Source of the DNA: Chrysopilus asiliformis
Taxonomy: Eukaryota; Arthropoda; Insecta; Diptera; Rhagionidae
Assembly: GCA_964034945.1 (NCBI GenBank)
Contig: OZ035961.1
Location: 45,372,184-45,436,183 of the forward strand
Length of the DNA stretch: 64,000 nucleotides
Direction of reading: 5' to 3'
Position numbers and translations under genes: made by a program
Notes under the pieces: model-generated
Told to the model about the DNA's origin: nothing
The model's database searches: none
What the model saw: only the letters and a program-made list of their open reading frames with translations
Shown here: one piece after another, positions 54,356 through 64,000 of the stretch
Layout: the number at the start of each line of letters is the position of its first letter
Position numbering within the stretch: the first letter of the stretch is position 1

Positions 54356-55484
54356 TATAAGATTTAGCGTAATTTAGCAAAACTAAGTAGTAAGTTTTTT
54401 AATGTCTTAAGTCCTCAATCTTAAGTCCTCAATAATTGACTATAAAATTAGTATCATCAACGACTTTCGAGCAAACAATGTGAAATTTTAATTACGTTTT
54501 TTTTTTCAAAAATGGATACTACCATCTCCACTCTAGAAGCAAAAAAAAACCACAAACAATTTAATTATTTATGAGCTTTTCAATTCTCTTCAATCAAAGT
54601 CAAGAGCATTTCTATTTACACTTAACACCTCGATAATCTGTCAATAATGACGAAGTTTGCAATTAATAACTATCAAGTAATACTTTTAATAGTTGCCAAT
54701 TTACAGCAACTTCATTGGAAAGGTTTATTGTTAATTAAACAATTTCAAGGATGATCCACAAATAGTTTAAATTGTATGTACGTTATTGGTTCGGAACGCA
54801 TAAGTTCAAAACCGCACTTTTCCGACAAACTTGAAATTTAACAATACCGACAGTTTTAGCGTCTGCAGAGAGGCAGACAGGACATACACGTTCATATAAT
54901 AATATGTAGGCGGAGATGAATGCACTTGTATAAACAATTGTAGACTCATTAAACGGGGAAGGCCCATCACTTGCTGGTTTGTCATGGATGATGTTATTTA
55001 ACCTAAATAACTTGGTTGGCCTGGCCCATTGTAGTAATGTGGGGAACATTCATTTTCATTCGCATGTGTACATTTACACCATTCATGTTTATGCTTTTTC
55101 AGCCACTCAACAATACTCTTTATGATAAGTAATGAATGGAAAACAGGCAAAATGATAGAGATGTGATAATAGAGACATCTGGCATTTATATTAATATAAA
55201 AATTTAGAAATAATAAAATTAATTTACGTAATGGGTATTGCAGAGGCTACGTTACTTCCAAACAAGTTTTGCATATTTTGAATATTTTAATCAACAATTT
55301 GCTGTTGTTTTAATTAGGCAACTTATCACTAAACAAAAACTAAAAATTTCTCTATAATTCGGCGAATAAAAATATGAATATTTATTTAATCAAAAACCAT
55401 TTTTCAGAATTTTTAATATGATAAAACGTATACAAAATAAAAAATATTAAATTACATAAAAACGGTATTTACTATTTATATTTC
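54356..55484. other. AT-rich sequence, nothing recognised
   Basis: The 88-codon minus frame at 54783-55049 contains a repeated-cysteine piece but no recognisable family. Confidence 0.35.
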
Positions 55485-55818
55485 TTAATTATATTTATTA
55501 TGGTGTCTTGCAGACCATTTTGACTTAGCAATTTCAAAATCTTCACGATACTGAGTTTTCTCGGGGAAAAAATAGAGGCCGATGATATTCCTGGACTGTG
55601 TAATGCCACGCAACCGCAAATAAGTACCCTCTTCCTTTTTGGTGGCTGTCCATAAAAAAACGATTTACTTTTTCCCAGGTTTTTCTATTTACACTTACTC
55701 TTTCCTCCCCTTCTAATAGTATCACGTGTTTTATGGAAAGCCCTTTAAAACATTTTATCCTTTCTATAAGAAGCGCCAATTTTTCATGCGACATCTTGTA
55801 ATAGAGGTACTTTATCAA
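55485..55818 (-). pseudogene. Frameshifted coding relic, unknown protein
   Basis: Two minus-strand frames abut. The first (from 55818) reads MSHEKLALLIERIKCFKGLS, then HVILLEGEERVSVNRKTWEK. In the next frame 55664-55485 gives IVFLWTATKKEEGTYLRLRG, then ITQSRNIIGLYFFPEKTQYR, ending KSKWSARHHNKYN and TAA. Both have protein-like composition, and the second is clearly more coding-like than the overlapping first-frame reading. One frameshift near 55660 would join them to a protein of about 110 residues. No family is recognised; it may be an element protein or an exonised host fragment. Neighbouring hAT remains at 56346 give no direct link. Confidence 0.4.
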
Positions 55819-55929
55819 ATTTTAGATTTTCTTAGAAATGTTGCACTAAGAGAAATCGAGTAAAAGTTTTACGCCTGCTGCAGGACTATTTTAGCTAGTG
55901 CCAGCTAAGTTCCCCTATATGAGATGTAT

Positions 55930-56306
55930 GGTGCCTATCATGGAATACGGCGTATCTGAGATTCCCTTCACCCATTCGATTCACTTTCACTTGACACTGG
56001 TATCATTGAATACGGCGTTTAACGAATCGTTCGGTAAGTATTTTTTCTGTGTTTTTGCTAATTTTGACAGCTAAAAAAGTTAGTTTGTTATTCTTTTCCT
56101 ATAATAATAAGTTAAAAATGCATTAATTATTCAATTAAATCCTTTAAACTTACATTTTTGGCTTTTGTCACTCACTCAGATACGCTATGAAAGTGCCGCG
56201 TATTTGAAACGTCAAACGTGAATGATTCACAACTCCCTTCGAACGTTTTCAATGATCAGAAAACGCGAGAAATGCACTCACTACGGCGTTTTCTGTGATT
56301 GGGGCC
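55930..56306. mobile_element. MITE with GGTGCC / GGCCCC ends and ACGGCGT motifs
   Basis: Left GGTGCCTATCATGGAATACG and inverse right GGCCCCAATCACAGAAAACG both continue GCGTA, and TAT lies on both sides. GAATACGGCGT occurs twice and CTACGGCGTTTTC once. A TIR of about 25 bp with several mismatches. Confidence 0.6.
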
Positions 56307-56345
56307 TATGTTTACCTACAAATGGTATGAGTCAACTTGGAGCCA

Positions 56346-57376
56346 CAGGCGTAGCTACCTATAGGCGAAGTGAGCAAATGCGCAGGGCGCAAGATGTTAA
56401 AGGGCGCACAAAAAGAATTGAATTTTACTAAAAATTTGAAGAAAAAAAAAGATTTGCTTAAAGAAAATAATATGTGTTCTATTACAATTTTTGCTACATT
56501 TAACTTTATAAAGAGACTATACTATATCTGCTACTAGACTATATCTGCTACATTTTTAACTACAGTTCGAATCAAATTTCAAACGTCAAATATATTGAAT
56601 TTCGCTTCTAGCAAAGTTCACTTTGAGTTGTTGTAGCTAACATTTTTATCTAGGTACACTCAGAAAAATGGAGGCTAACTCGACGACCTACATACGGCGT
56701 AATTGGCCTCGGGCAGGCGCGCGTTCGCCTGCATGTGGGCAAGTAAAACTGAGTTGACCTGCGGTCGGAGAAATTCTGAAATTAAGCCACCAGCAGGTGA
56801 AGTAGGGTATTGGGAGCTGCACGAGTTGACCTTAGATAGGTTAACTCTGACCGCTAGCTGGCTTACAGACACCTCTGTAAGGTCAGAGTTAACCTGACAA
56901 AAAGTTGACCTGGACATTTTTCTGAGTATAGCTTTTTTGTAATTGTAATTCAGAAATCTCACAATTAATTAAATTGTTTTTGAAAGGGCTTTTATAAGAG
57001 CTTTTTATAGGAAAAAGAGAAAATTCCAGGTAGAAGAAATTTCAAAAACTCATAAACAAATATCAAGTTTTTTGACCACAAAAACGCAAACTGTATGCGA
57101 ACTAACCATCAACAATAACAAAACAACACCTGCATTTCGATTGATTGCTCAAGAAGAAAATGTAGAATCCATCCAAGATATTTCAAATAATCAACCACAG
57201 CAACAAGATGAATATAAAAATTATTCCTTTTTTCGTGAAATGGTGACTAATATTTTAGTCGGCAAACAATTTTCTCAGGACAGGTTAACTTTACAACTAC
57301 AGAAAGGAAACTACAAAATTTGGTGTGCAGTTGGCAAACTTTCTTCTCTAAGTGTAATATACATTAATGTATTTTA
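56346..57376 (+). pseudogene. hAT-like element remnant with transposase N-terminus
   Basis: CAGGCGTAGCTACCTATAGG, CGAAGTGAGCAAATGCGCAG and GGCGCAAGATG form a start like that of hAT elements with ZMYM/TTF-type transposases (family knowledge). After a nested MITE, an open frame without ATG gives RKKRKFQVEEISKTHKQ, then ISSFLTTKTQTV, then a Q/N-rich stretch ending NNQPQQQDEYKN, up to 57376. A basic patch followed by '(I/L)SSF(L/F)' is typical of the N-terminus of these transposases, ahead of the zinc finger. The zinc finger, catalytic domain and right end are missing. The identity is an inference from both parts together. Confidence 0.45.
56657..56928 (+). mobile_element. TA-flanked MITE with CACTCAGAAAAATG ends (intact)
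   Basis: CACTCAGAAAAATGGAGG at the left and inverse TACTCAGAAAAATGTCCAGG at the right, with TA on both outer sides; 272 bp. Inside are GTTGACCTGCGGTCGG and GTTGACCTTAGATAGGTTAA, variants of one motif in both orientations. It interrupts the hAT-like remnant. Relatives: 22843-23590 and 48170-49445. Confidence 0.8.
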
Positions 57377-57499
57377 ACGACCCAACCATTGAAATTTTAG
57401 AAATCAAAGCCAGAACCGAATTTTAGAAACCAAAACTAAAAACCAGAAATCCAATTCTTCCTTAACCCTAGACCCGTGTACTATAAAACTTCCATATAT

Positions 57500-57886
57500 C
57501 GTGTACTCAGTGCCCAGATGTAATTCTAATAGAAAATGTATGGCTGGTTTGTTTAAAAATCATAAAAATGTGGTTTATTCGTTAAACAAGTAAGAAATAC
57601 AATGGGAAAATATAATTTGCAAAAATCGACTGAGAATATAGACCACCTTGTAAGCTCGCGAATCTGGTACTCGACATTTCCAACAAATCATACGTACTCC
57701 ACGAAAGACAATGCAATACATCACGCAACAGCTTCTGCATACAAGAAAAATCATAAAAGCTGTAGACAAAATAAAAAGAATTTTCAAAATAAAAAGAAAA
57801 GAAAAAAAAAACCCAAAGCTGTAGTCAAAATAAAAAGAATTTTCATACAAAATGTACTGAGTGGGCACTGAGTGCCCAAGTACACG
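57500..57886. mobile_element. Small TIR element with CGTGTACT ends
   Basis: CGTGTACTCAGTGCCCA at the left and inverse CGTGTACTTGGGCACTCAGT at the right; ATAT lies on both sides. Overlapping frames on the two strands are rich in lysine or phenylalanine because of an A/T-rich core and are not genes. Confidence 0.5.
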
Positions 57887-57958
57887 ATATCACGCATTTT
57901 TTTACAATTTAAACACCAAATTGGATCAATCATAGATTAAAGATGTGTCTGCCCCTTT

Positions 57959-58532
57959 TTATACCCGTATGGTGAAACCAAAGGGTATATTAACTTTGCC
58001 TTACCGTTTGTAACGCCAAGATCCCGTCATCGCACAAAAAAATGAATTACACCAGTGTGTTTAGAATGATGAAAAAAGTTGAATTTAGCATGTCCGTCCG
58101 TCTGTCCGTCTGTCTGTCTGTCCGTCTGTCTGTCCGTCCGTCTGTGGCGCGGATTGCGGGCGCAGGGATTGAGCTAGAGACTTGAAATTTTGCACAGATT
58201 CGTTTTTCGTAAAATGCGAGGCAAAGTTCGTTAATGGGGAAAAATGGACTATTAGGGGGGGTACCCCCCATACGAACGAAATCGGTTTTTGCGAATATCT
58301 CAAAAACGGTGGATCTTATTAAAAAAGCTCAAGAACAAAAGTTATTTAGAATATGATTCTACATAAAACTTCCATACATCAAAATCTGATTGGAATAAAT
58401 TTTAAAAAATCTTATTGGAAAGTTTGACTTCAAAGTGGAATTTTGGTACAACTGTTCGAATTTTGATACGAATATCACCGTACGGGTTTTCAATAATTGC
58501 CAGATTAGCAATTATAGCTTTTGTTATGTTTC
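57959..58532 (+). mobile_element. HINE-A repeat, complete
   Basis: From ATACCCGTATGGTGAAACC to GCTTTTGTTATGTTT, with a (GTCY)n tract at 58093-58143, GGGGGGTACCCCCC at 58256-58269, ATATCACCGTACGGGT and the hairpin AATTGCCAGATTAGCAATT. Overlapping minus frames are by-products. Confidence 0.85.
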
Positions 58533-60357
58533 CAACTTATTTTTATTCGAATTAATGTAAGAAAAATGATTTATTCAACTTCAATGATTGATTACTTTAA
58601 CTTTAAAGTAATAACTGATTGTGAATAATAATGAAACCCCTGTATTGGAAAACAGTTAATTATGTAAATTTCAAATTCACCCTTTTCAATAGCCTCAATA
58701 AATTTGTGCTTAGAAGACTGAATGTCTATTAGATTTGCAGCTCCCATGTACATATGTTTATTATTAAATTTTCGCTTCACGTTTTCCTCCCTCATCAAAA
58801 ACGCCTTAAGTAAAATGACTAATATGTCTCGCAATAAGCTTTCTTTAACGAAAAGTCTTATGGGTCACAATGCTTTTAGTAAATAATGACAACATAAATT
58901 TATGTCAATACAATAGGATTCCCGGGAATCTTAGCAAACTTTCCTAACGCAGAGAATTACCAGAGTTAAACTGATTAAGGAACAAAACCCTGTATCCACT
59001 TTTATGTCTATATAATAAAGAATAGCAGGTCAGATTCCGACTTAAAGTTTTTCCGGCCTTAAAAGAGAAAATTTTCATGTTATAAAAAAAAACTCATAAA
59101 AAGTTAAGAGCTTTAAAAATTAGAGGCGAATTTATGTGGGACATAAGACTATATCCACCCTTCTAATCCTCTAGCGATAAAACCTAAGACGACACCGTAG
59201 CAACGCTTTAGATTTCGGATAGCCAATTAAGATGGGACAATCTCTGAAAATTACAAACATCACCGAAAAGTTTTTATCCATAAGAAACGAGGCCTACGAC
59301 GCAGGATAAATTGCTTTCAAAAATATTTAGACAAAGTGAGTATTTAGCTTTTTTGGTATATATAAATTCGTACACCAACACCGTGTAAAATGTTTCTCAA
59401 AAATTAACCATAACCCCATCCCGAAATAGAAGATTTATCCATTACTGTAAAATGTTTTGCCAGCTTAAATATCTTTGTTGAATCCCCATTCTGGCTCCCA
59501 CGATTTCCATTAGTGTTTGATTCTCTGTAGGGAAATCGTGATCAGCAGTCACGGTAGTAAAACGTTAAGCATTCACACCACTTAGTATGCAAAATTTCAA
59601 ATTTCTAGAAATAGACAGTGATAAGATGTCGTCATGGAAATTTTGGTTATCCTTACGACAAGATATAAACTGATGGAATCGCCAAGGATTTTCACACCAA
59701 AGGAAAGCACTACATTGTGTGTACAAAATTGTAAGTACGCTGCCTGATTTTCAATATAAGTAAAACTTCTAACCATTAAACTTTGAAATATTTGAAGAAT
59801 CGAGAGTATTGAATTTTATTTAAAATATATCTGAATTATTTTCCCTTTTCACAGTAAATCTGATAAAGGGGGGTAGTCGATGAGGCACTAGACTTATAAA
59901 CGAAACGTTTGGAGTTCATTTTCAAGCTGTGACACTTTGCCATTTCAACTTATTTTATCAAACTGTATAACTCAAAGATGTTGAAATGGTATATATTGTA
60001 GAATAACTAAATATAAAAACAGTCTATATATAATATAAAAAAGCTTTACCTGAGTGATAGATTTAATGGCATTGAAAACCTGAAAGTTCTCCCCATTCTT
60101 CTTCCCGCACTAAAACGAGTTTCTTTTTTGATATTTCACCCTAAATAGCTAAATATTTAACGGTAAAAATTTTATCATAGTTTTTAAAACCTTGACTCAA
60201 ACCTAAAGCCTGGCCATATAAATGGAGATTCATCGTGAGGTTCAAAACATATTTTGAAATAAAACACATAAAATTGAATGTGGTGGTAAAAACTTTATTA
60301 AGAACCGCAAGAACAATCGATACCATTTATTTTTTGAAGATTATTTCATTCAAATGA
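58533..60357. other. AT-rich sequence, nothing recognised
   Basis: Frames at 58592-58834 and 60141-60326 have no domain. No matched repeat was found. Confidence 0.4.
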
Positions 60358-60710
60358 TTATTTCATATAGATCCAATTTTGAACCTCTTGTTCGAGCATC
60401 ACGACTGGAATAAAGCAAATAACGCGAGTAATGTTTCCTTCCAAGGCATCAATCGTAGCTGGCTTATCCACGTAGACTTTAGGTAACCCAAAAGAAATTA
60501 ATCCAGAGGTATGATATCACACGATCTAGGCGAAAACGTGAAATCAGCTGCTCACCGAAATTAATTCTTAACATGTCCATTATTTCACCCGCTGTATGTC
60601 TAGTAGCGCCGTCTTGATGAAACTCAACATTACCAATATTACGGGCTTAAATTTTAGGTAGCAAATACCCCATTATCATGGCGCGATAGCGACTGCCATT
60701 GACAGTAAAG
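60358..60710 (-). pseudogene. Tc1/mariner-type transposase relic (C-terminal half)
   Basis: The minus strand reads TVNGSRYRAMIMGYLLPKI, one stop, then FHQDGATRHTAGEIMDMLR and FGEQLISRF. Next, in another frame, comes SPRSCDIIPLD, and in a third VYVDKPATIDALEGNITRVI, ending VQNWIYMK and TAA. These are successive blocks of the IS630/Tc1/mariner DDE catalytic domain: 'VNG.RYRAMI', 'F.QDGAT.HTA' with the second acidic residue, 'PRSCD.(T)PLDFFLWG' with the third, and 'KP.TI..LE.NI..VI'. One stop and two frameshifts inactivate it. The N-terminal half is lost where a SINE tail abuts it at 60711. Such a protein could have moved TA-flanked MITEs like those here, but no matching ends were found next to it. 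Confidence 0.88.
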
Positions 60711-60800
60711 TTTTTTTTATAGTTCCAGCCAGACGTTGGGAAAACCCCTTTAATGCCGTAGCACAGCTCAGGATGGTCGAAAGGACAAAAGGAGAAGTCG
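60711..60800 (-). mobile_element. SINE 3' tail, copy 3 (inverse)
   Basis: The inverse of 7885 and 40498: CCATCCTGAGCTGTGCTACG, GCATTAAAGGGGTTTTCCC, GTCTGGCTGGAACTATAAAA. Its A-run directly joins the transposase relic, so the SINE landed in that gene. Confidence 0.65.
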
Positions 60801-61003
60801 TGCGCGCGTGCTGCTAGAGAAAATATACAGTGGAGGAATAAGTTGGGAAACTTCGGTGCAATATTTCCCATGGAAATATCTATAGAATATGCTGAGTACC
60901 TTTTTTTAAGATTAAGATTTGACCTGACAGACAGACGGACATACAAAAAACCAAGTTATATAAAAGCTTTTAATAACTTACATATGAGAATCATGTATAA
61001 AGC
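60801..61003. other. Repeat fragment with GACAGACAGACGG
   Basis: 60928-60948 has a short GTCY-type tract (GACAGACAGACGGACATAC) as in the HINE families, without the conserved core. Confidence 0.4.
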
Positions 61004-61006
61004 TTA

Positions 61007-61372
61007 TACCGCAATTACGCGCAAAGCGGAGCGGCGCGGTGACAGATGGTAGTAGAAACGAAGAGTAGGTCTAGTTTATACTTTCAGACGTGGTTCGAAG
61101 CGGTGACAGAACAGAGATGTCACAAGTGGTGAATTATGGTAGTTTAATATGAATTCGGGAAGCTCGATATGTTATGTCTGCCATCTCCAAACAGTTATTT
61201 ACATATTCTGAGTGTTGTAGCAAATATTTTTAACATGTGAACTTTGAAAACGTATTTGAAACGGAAAATGAAACCGCAAAATTAATAATCATCAAATTCT
61301 CTGCGATTTGTAGGTTATGAAAACACAAATTGAGCTGTCACCGCGCTGCATCCGCACCGCGTAATTGGGGTT
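61007..61372. mobile_element. Harbinger-like MITE, GC-rich ends
   Basis: Left ACCGCAATTACGCGCAAAGC and inverse right ACCCCAATTACGCGGTGCGG both continue to GCGCGGTGACAG; TTA borders both sides. A further GC-rich piece (GCGCCGCGCCGCGCTGC near 61408-61425) lies just outside and may be a second fragment. Confidence 0.65.
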
Positions 61373-61497
61373 TAGACAATGACTGCGGCTATGCCGCTCT
61401 CAGCTAACCGCGCCGCGCCGCGCTGCTCCAATTGTCGGACAAGCTTAATTTTATTATATTTAGCATACCCTTCGTTACGCATCGAACCAATCGTCGG

Positions 61498-61865
61498 ACT
61501 TAAAATGAACTACACCAGGATGTTTGGAATGACAAAAGATTTTGATTTTCGTCCGTCTTTTTCTCTGTTAGTTATGGTCCGTGAATACCATAACTTTCAA
61601 AAACAGCTAGAGACTTAAAATTTTGTATAGTTGCGTTTCTCGTAAATGGCAAGGCTAAGTTTTTGAACGGGCAAAACTGGACCATTTCTTCCCCCCTCCC
61701 ACATACAAACGAAACAGTTTTTCTTTTTTTGCTTCTTTCTCGAAAACGGTCAGTCTTATCAAAAAAATTATAGGCCAATTTTGTTTTTGAAATAAGATTT
61801 TACATAACCGGTCCATACATCAAAATCTATTCAGACCACTCCTTGCCCGTTTTCCCATACGAATG
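61498..61865 (+). mobile_element. HINE-B repeat, copy 3
   Basis: GAACTACACCAGGATGTTTG, GGAATGACAAAAGATTTT, a degenerate GTCC/TCTGTTAG tract, CTAGAGACTTAAAATTTTG, CCCCCCTCCCACATAC and CTCGAAAACGGTCAGTC follow copy 1. Confidence 0.65.
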
Positions 61866-62453
61866 GAAAAAATAAATTTAAAAAAGTTTTTTTGATGTAA
61901 TTTTTTTAGACGCTGTGTATATGAAATAAAAGCAAGAGAAAAGCATCGCTTTTATTTCTGACGCACACAAAACTATTTGTTTCTTTTTAATACACTTTTT
62001 TAATAAAAGCTTTAAAAAAATTATCTTTAATTTGTCATCAAAGAAATATAACATTTTGCTGAAAAGCTCCATTAATTGCAAACATTTTAGAAGTATCCAG
62101 TTTGAAATCGCACTTATATAAACTAATATTACTTTTCTTCCATTCGCTACTTCTTTTTGCTGTCAATAATTACTATAATTCGGAAATCAATTTCTTTAGA
62201 TATAGCAAACAATTTTAATCTCCGTTTTAGTCAATTCCAGAAGATTGGATATACGTATTGAAAGTATCTTCCTTTTGCAGATAATCCAAAAAGTCAATTA
62301 TAGCTCTTCGTTTATATTGAAAAGCTATTGACATTATGAAAGAAAATTGTATTTATTGTAAAGAAAATTCAATACACCAAATTCAACAAAAGAAAATCAC
62401 CAGGAATTTTTCCCATTGTATTTGGACTTTTAGATACAAATATTTGCTTGAAG
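61866..62453. other. AT-rich sequence, nothing recognised
   Basis: No matched repeat or domain-bearing frame. Confidence 0.4.
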
Positions 62454-62456
62454 TAA

Positions 62457-62839
62457 TGCTACATTTACACGAATGACAAATTTGTCATTTTTTTCTTGTC
62501 ATTATGTTAATTCCCGTGTAAATGGCATAATTTTTGTAATTTTTTCTGTCAGAAAATGTCAATCTCTCATAAAGAATGAACTTGTCCATTCTTTTATGCC
62601 AGATTGTCATTCGTGCAGACGCAATATTAGTTATGACAACTTTAGTATTCAACTTTTGTCATAACTAATATTGCGTTTGCACGAATGACAATCTGGCATA
62701 AAAGAATGGACAAGTTCATTCTTTTATGAGAGATTGACATTTTCTGACAGAAAAAATTACAAAAATTATGCCATTTACACGGGAATTAACATAATGACAA
62801 GAAAAAAATGAAAAATTTGTCATTCGTGTAAATGTAGCA
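62457..62839 (-). mobile_element. 383-bp near-perfect foldback (Harbinger-like), copy 2
   Basis: The reverse complement of 41478-41860 with only a few changes (for example AAAAATTTGTCATT against ACAAATTTGTCATT, and GCAGACGC against GCAAACGC). TAA borders it exactly on both sides (62454-62456, 62840-62842), fixing a 3-bp TAA duplication. It can fold into a hairpin over its full length. Confidence 0.93.
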
Positions 62840-62842
62840 TAA

Positions 62843-64000
62843 GTAATAAGAAAAAGACAAAAATTTCATTTATTTGCAATATTTCTTTCATAGATTTTTT
62901 TTTTCGAAGTAGACAAATCTCGAAAACTGGAACATTTTAAATGAGGCGAATTTTTTTAGCAATATTTCCAATTTAACTTTCTTGAAATCTGAATCGCATT
63001 TAAATATTACACGTAAAGCATAGAAATCATACAGTATTTTTACTAGAGTGATAGCAGGTATCGCGAAACTTTTCGCGATAGCTAAATCGAGTTAACGGGC
63101 GAATTTCAAGCAAAAAGTACACGCTGACTCGATTTATTGGCCGTAAAAATTTCGTAAAATCTACCATAAGTTTTTTAGGCACACCCTATTTATCATTAAA
63201 TAGATTTCCATACAATTTGTAATCTCAGAGTTTCAAAAAATGGGTGAAAAAATTGCCATTGCAAATTAAAAGAAAAAAAAATGTATGTCTTTAAGACCTC
63301 GTTCCTTAAATTTTGTTGAAAAAATGTAATTTCTGCATTCAAAACATTTATTGCACTGAATTTACAACTGAATAAAATTAGTCAAATTTTAATAAAATTA
63401 CCCATAGAATAATAATATGAAAAAAAATAATGGCCCGCATATAAATTCCCATATTGCCAACTTTGAAAGCACTTAAGTACTAATGTTAAAAGTTTAGCAA
63501 TACAAACTAACATAAAATACAAAATGATCATGAAATTATGCGCACGACTTTTCAACTTCATTAAAAACGAAGTCATGAATTTCATAACAAGCATAATTAA
63601 TTTTCCCACCTTATATACATTATGTTTAATAGTGTAAAAAAAATGATAAACTACGAGTAGACAATTAAAAATGATCAAAGACAAGAGACTTTTTAAACCC
63701 CGATTATAAAGTTTAAATTGTTTTCACAATTAAGCAACTTAATCTTTTGCATTCTGTTATCTTTCGAAGTAATTAGAAGATATTCAAATGTTTTGTGGGG
63801 TGAGTAAACTCGTATTTATTCTGTGAAAGCACTCACAAATAAGTTTTTTGCCAGGCTAGATAACAAAATACATTATTTTAGACGAATTTTATTTATAGTA
63901 GAAACTTGTTTTTTGAACGCCACGGTTTGTAAATGCTCTTCAGGAATGTATAAAGTTCACGCAGCGAGGTTCCACTCTATATTATTACATATACAAAACG
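62843..64000. other. AT-rich sequence; one small shared block
   Basis: 63057-63110 (GGTATCGCGAAACTTTTCGC, GCTAAATCGAGTTAAC) resembles 47954-48015 and contains its own small palindrome GCGAAACTTTTCGC. The 100-codon minus frame at 63382-63684 is hydrophobic and unrecognised. Confidence 0.4.

Noticed and set aside
1..64000. CRISPR arrays, rRNA, bacterial operons, integrated viral genes
   Set aside because: None was found. Regular direct repeats are tandem, not spacer-interrupted, and coding relics belong to transposons or are unassigned.

Overview
The window is AT-rich, intron- and intergene-like DNA from an animal genome, most likely an insect and possibly a dipteran. The clues are very short scattered open frames, splice-like signals, tRNA-derived SINE heads, LINE reverse-transcriptase relics, many small terminal-inverted-repeat (TIR) elements, and dispersed repeats built like the Drosophila mini-me/INE-1 (Helentron-associated) elements. 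There is no operon, rRNA, CRISPR array or complete host gene. Species cannot be assigned from the sequence alone. The best host-gene candidates are two short exon-like segments near 5.8 kb and 10.5 kb on the + strand. The window may lie inside a long intron of one gene, but this is unproven. LAYOUT. 0-10 kb: old repeats, a 475-bp MITE, exon candidate 1, and a few open frames without identity. 10-14.5 kb: exon candidate 2, then a possible 3.8-kb CACGG-ended element holding two copies of a dispersed repeat ending in a (CAGA)n tract and a TTAA-flanked piggyBac-like MITE. 16-22.5 kb: microsatellite-bearing repeats, a TA-flanked 949-bp element, a LINE RT relic and several MITEs. 22.7-25.6 kb: a stack of nested elements centred on a 1.65-kb hAT-like foldback with a large tandem array. 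26-33.6 kb: a repeat of the Helentron-like group, a CACGG-ended element with a SINE inside it, a PIF/Harbinger transposase relic and a head-to-head pair of Helentron-like repeats. 35-39 kb and 41-45 kb: multi-level nests of DNA elements and a second LINE relic. 45.8-53.4 kb: further nests, including one repeat copy torn open by four successive insertions. 53.7-58.5 kb: Harbinger-like, hAT-like and TA-flanked elements. 60.3-62.9 kb: a mariner-type transposase relic and an almost identical second copy of a 383-bp foldback. HOW THE PARTS RELATE. Nearly everything recognisable is mobile DNA. Several insertions can be proven within the window because a paralogous repeat supplies the empty site, or because target-site duplications (TSDs) are intact: TA for mariner/pogo-like, TTAA for piggyBac-like, TWA for Harbinger-like and 8 bp for hAT-like. 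This gives a relative chronology. The Helentron-like families (called here HINE-A, -B and -C, plus a related family GTCY-D) are the oldest layer and act as landing pads. MITEs sit inside them, and younger MITEs sit inside those. Terms such as HINE-A or REP-F are working names of this annotation only; no database search was possible.
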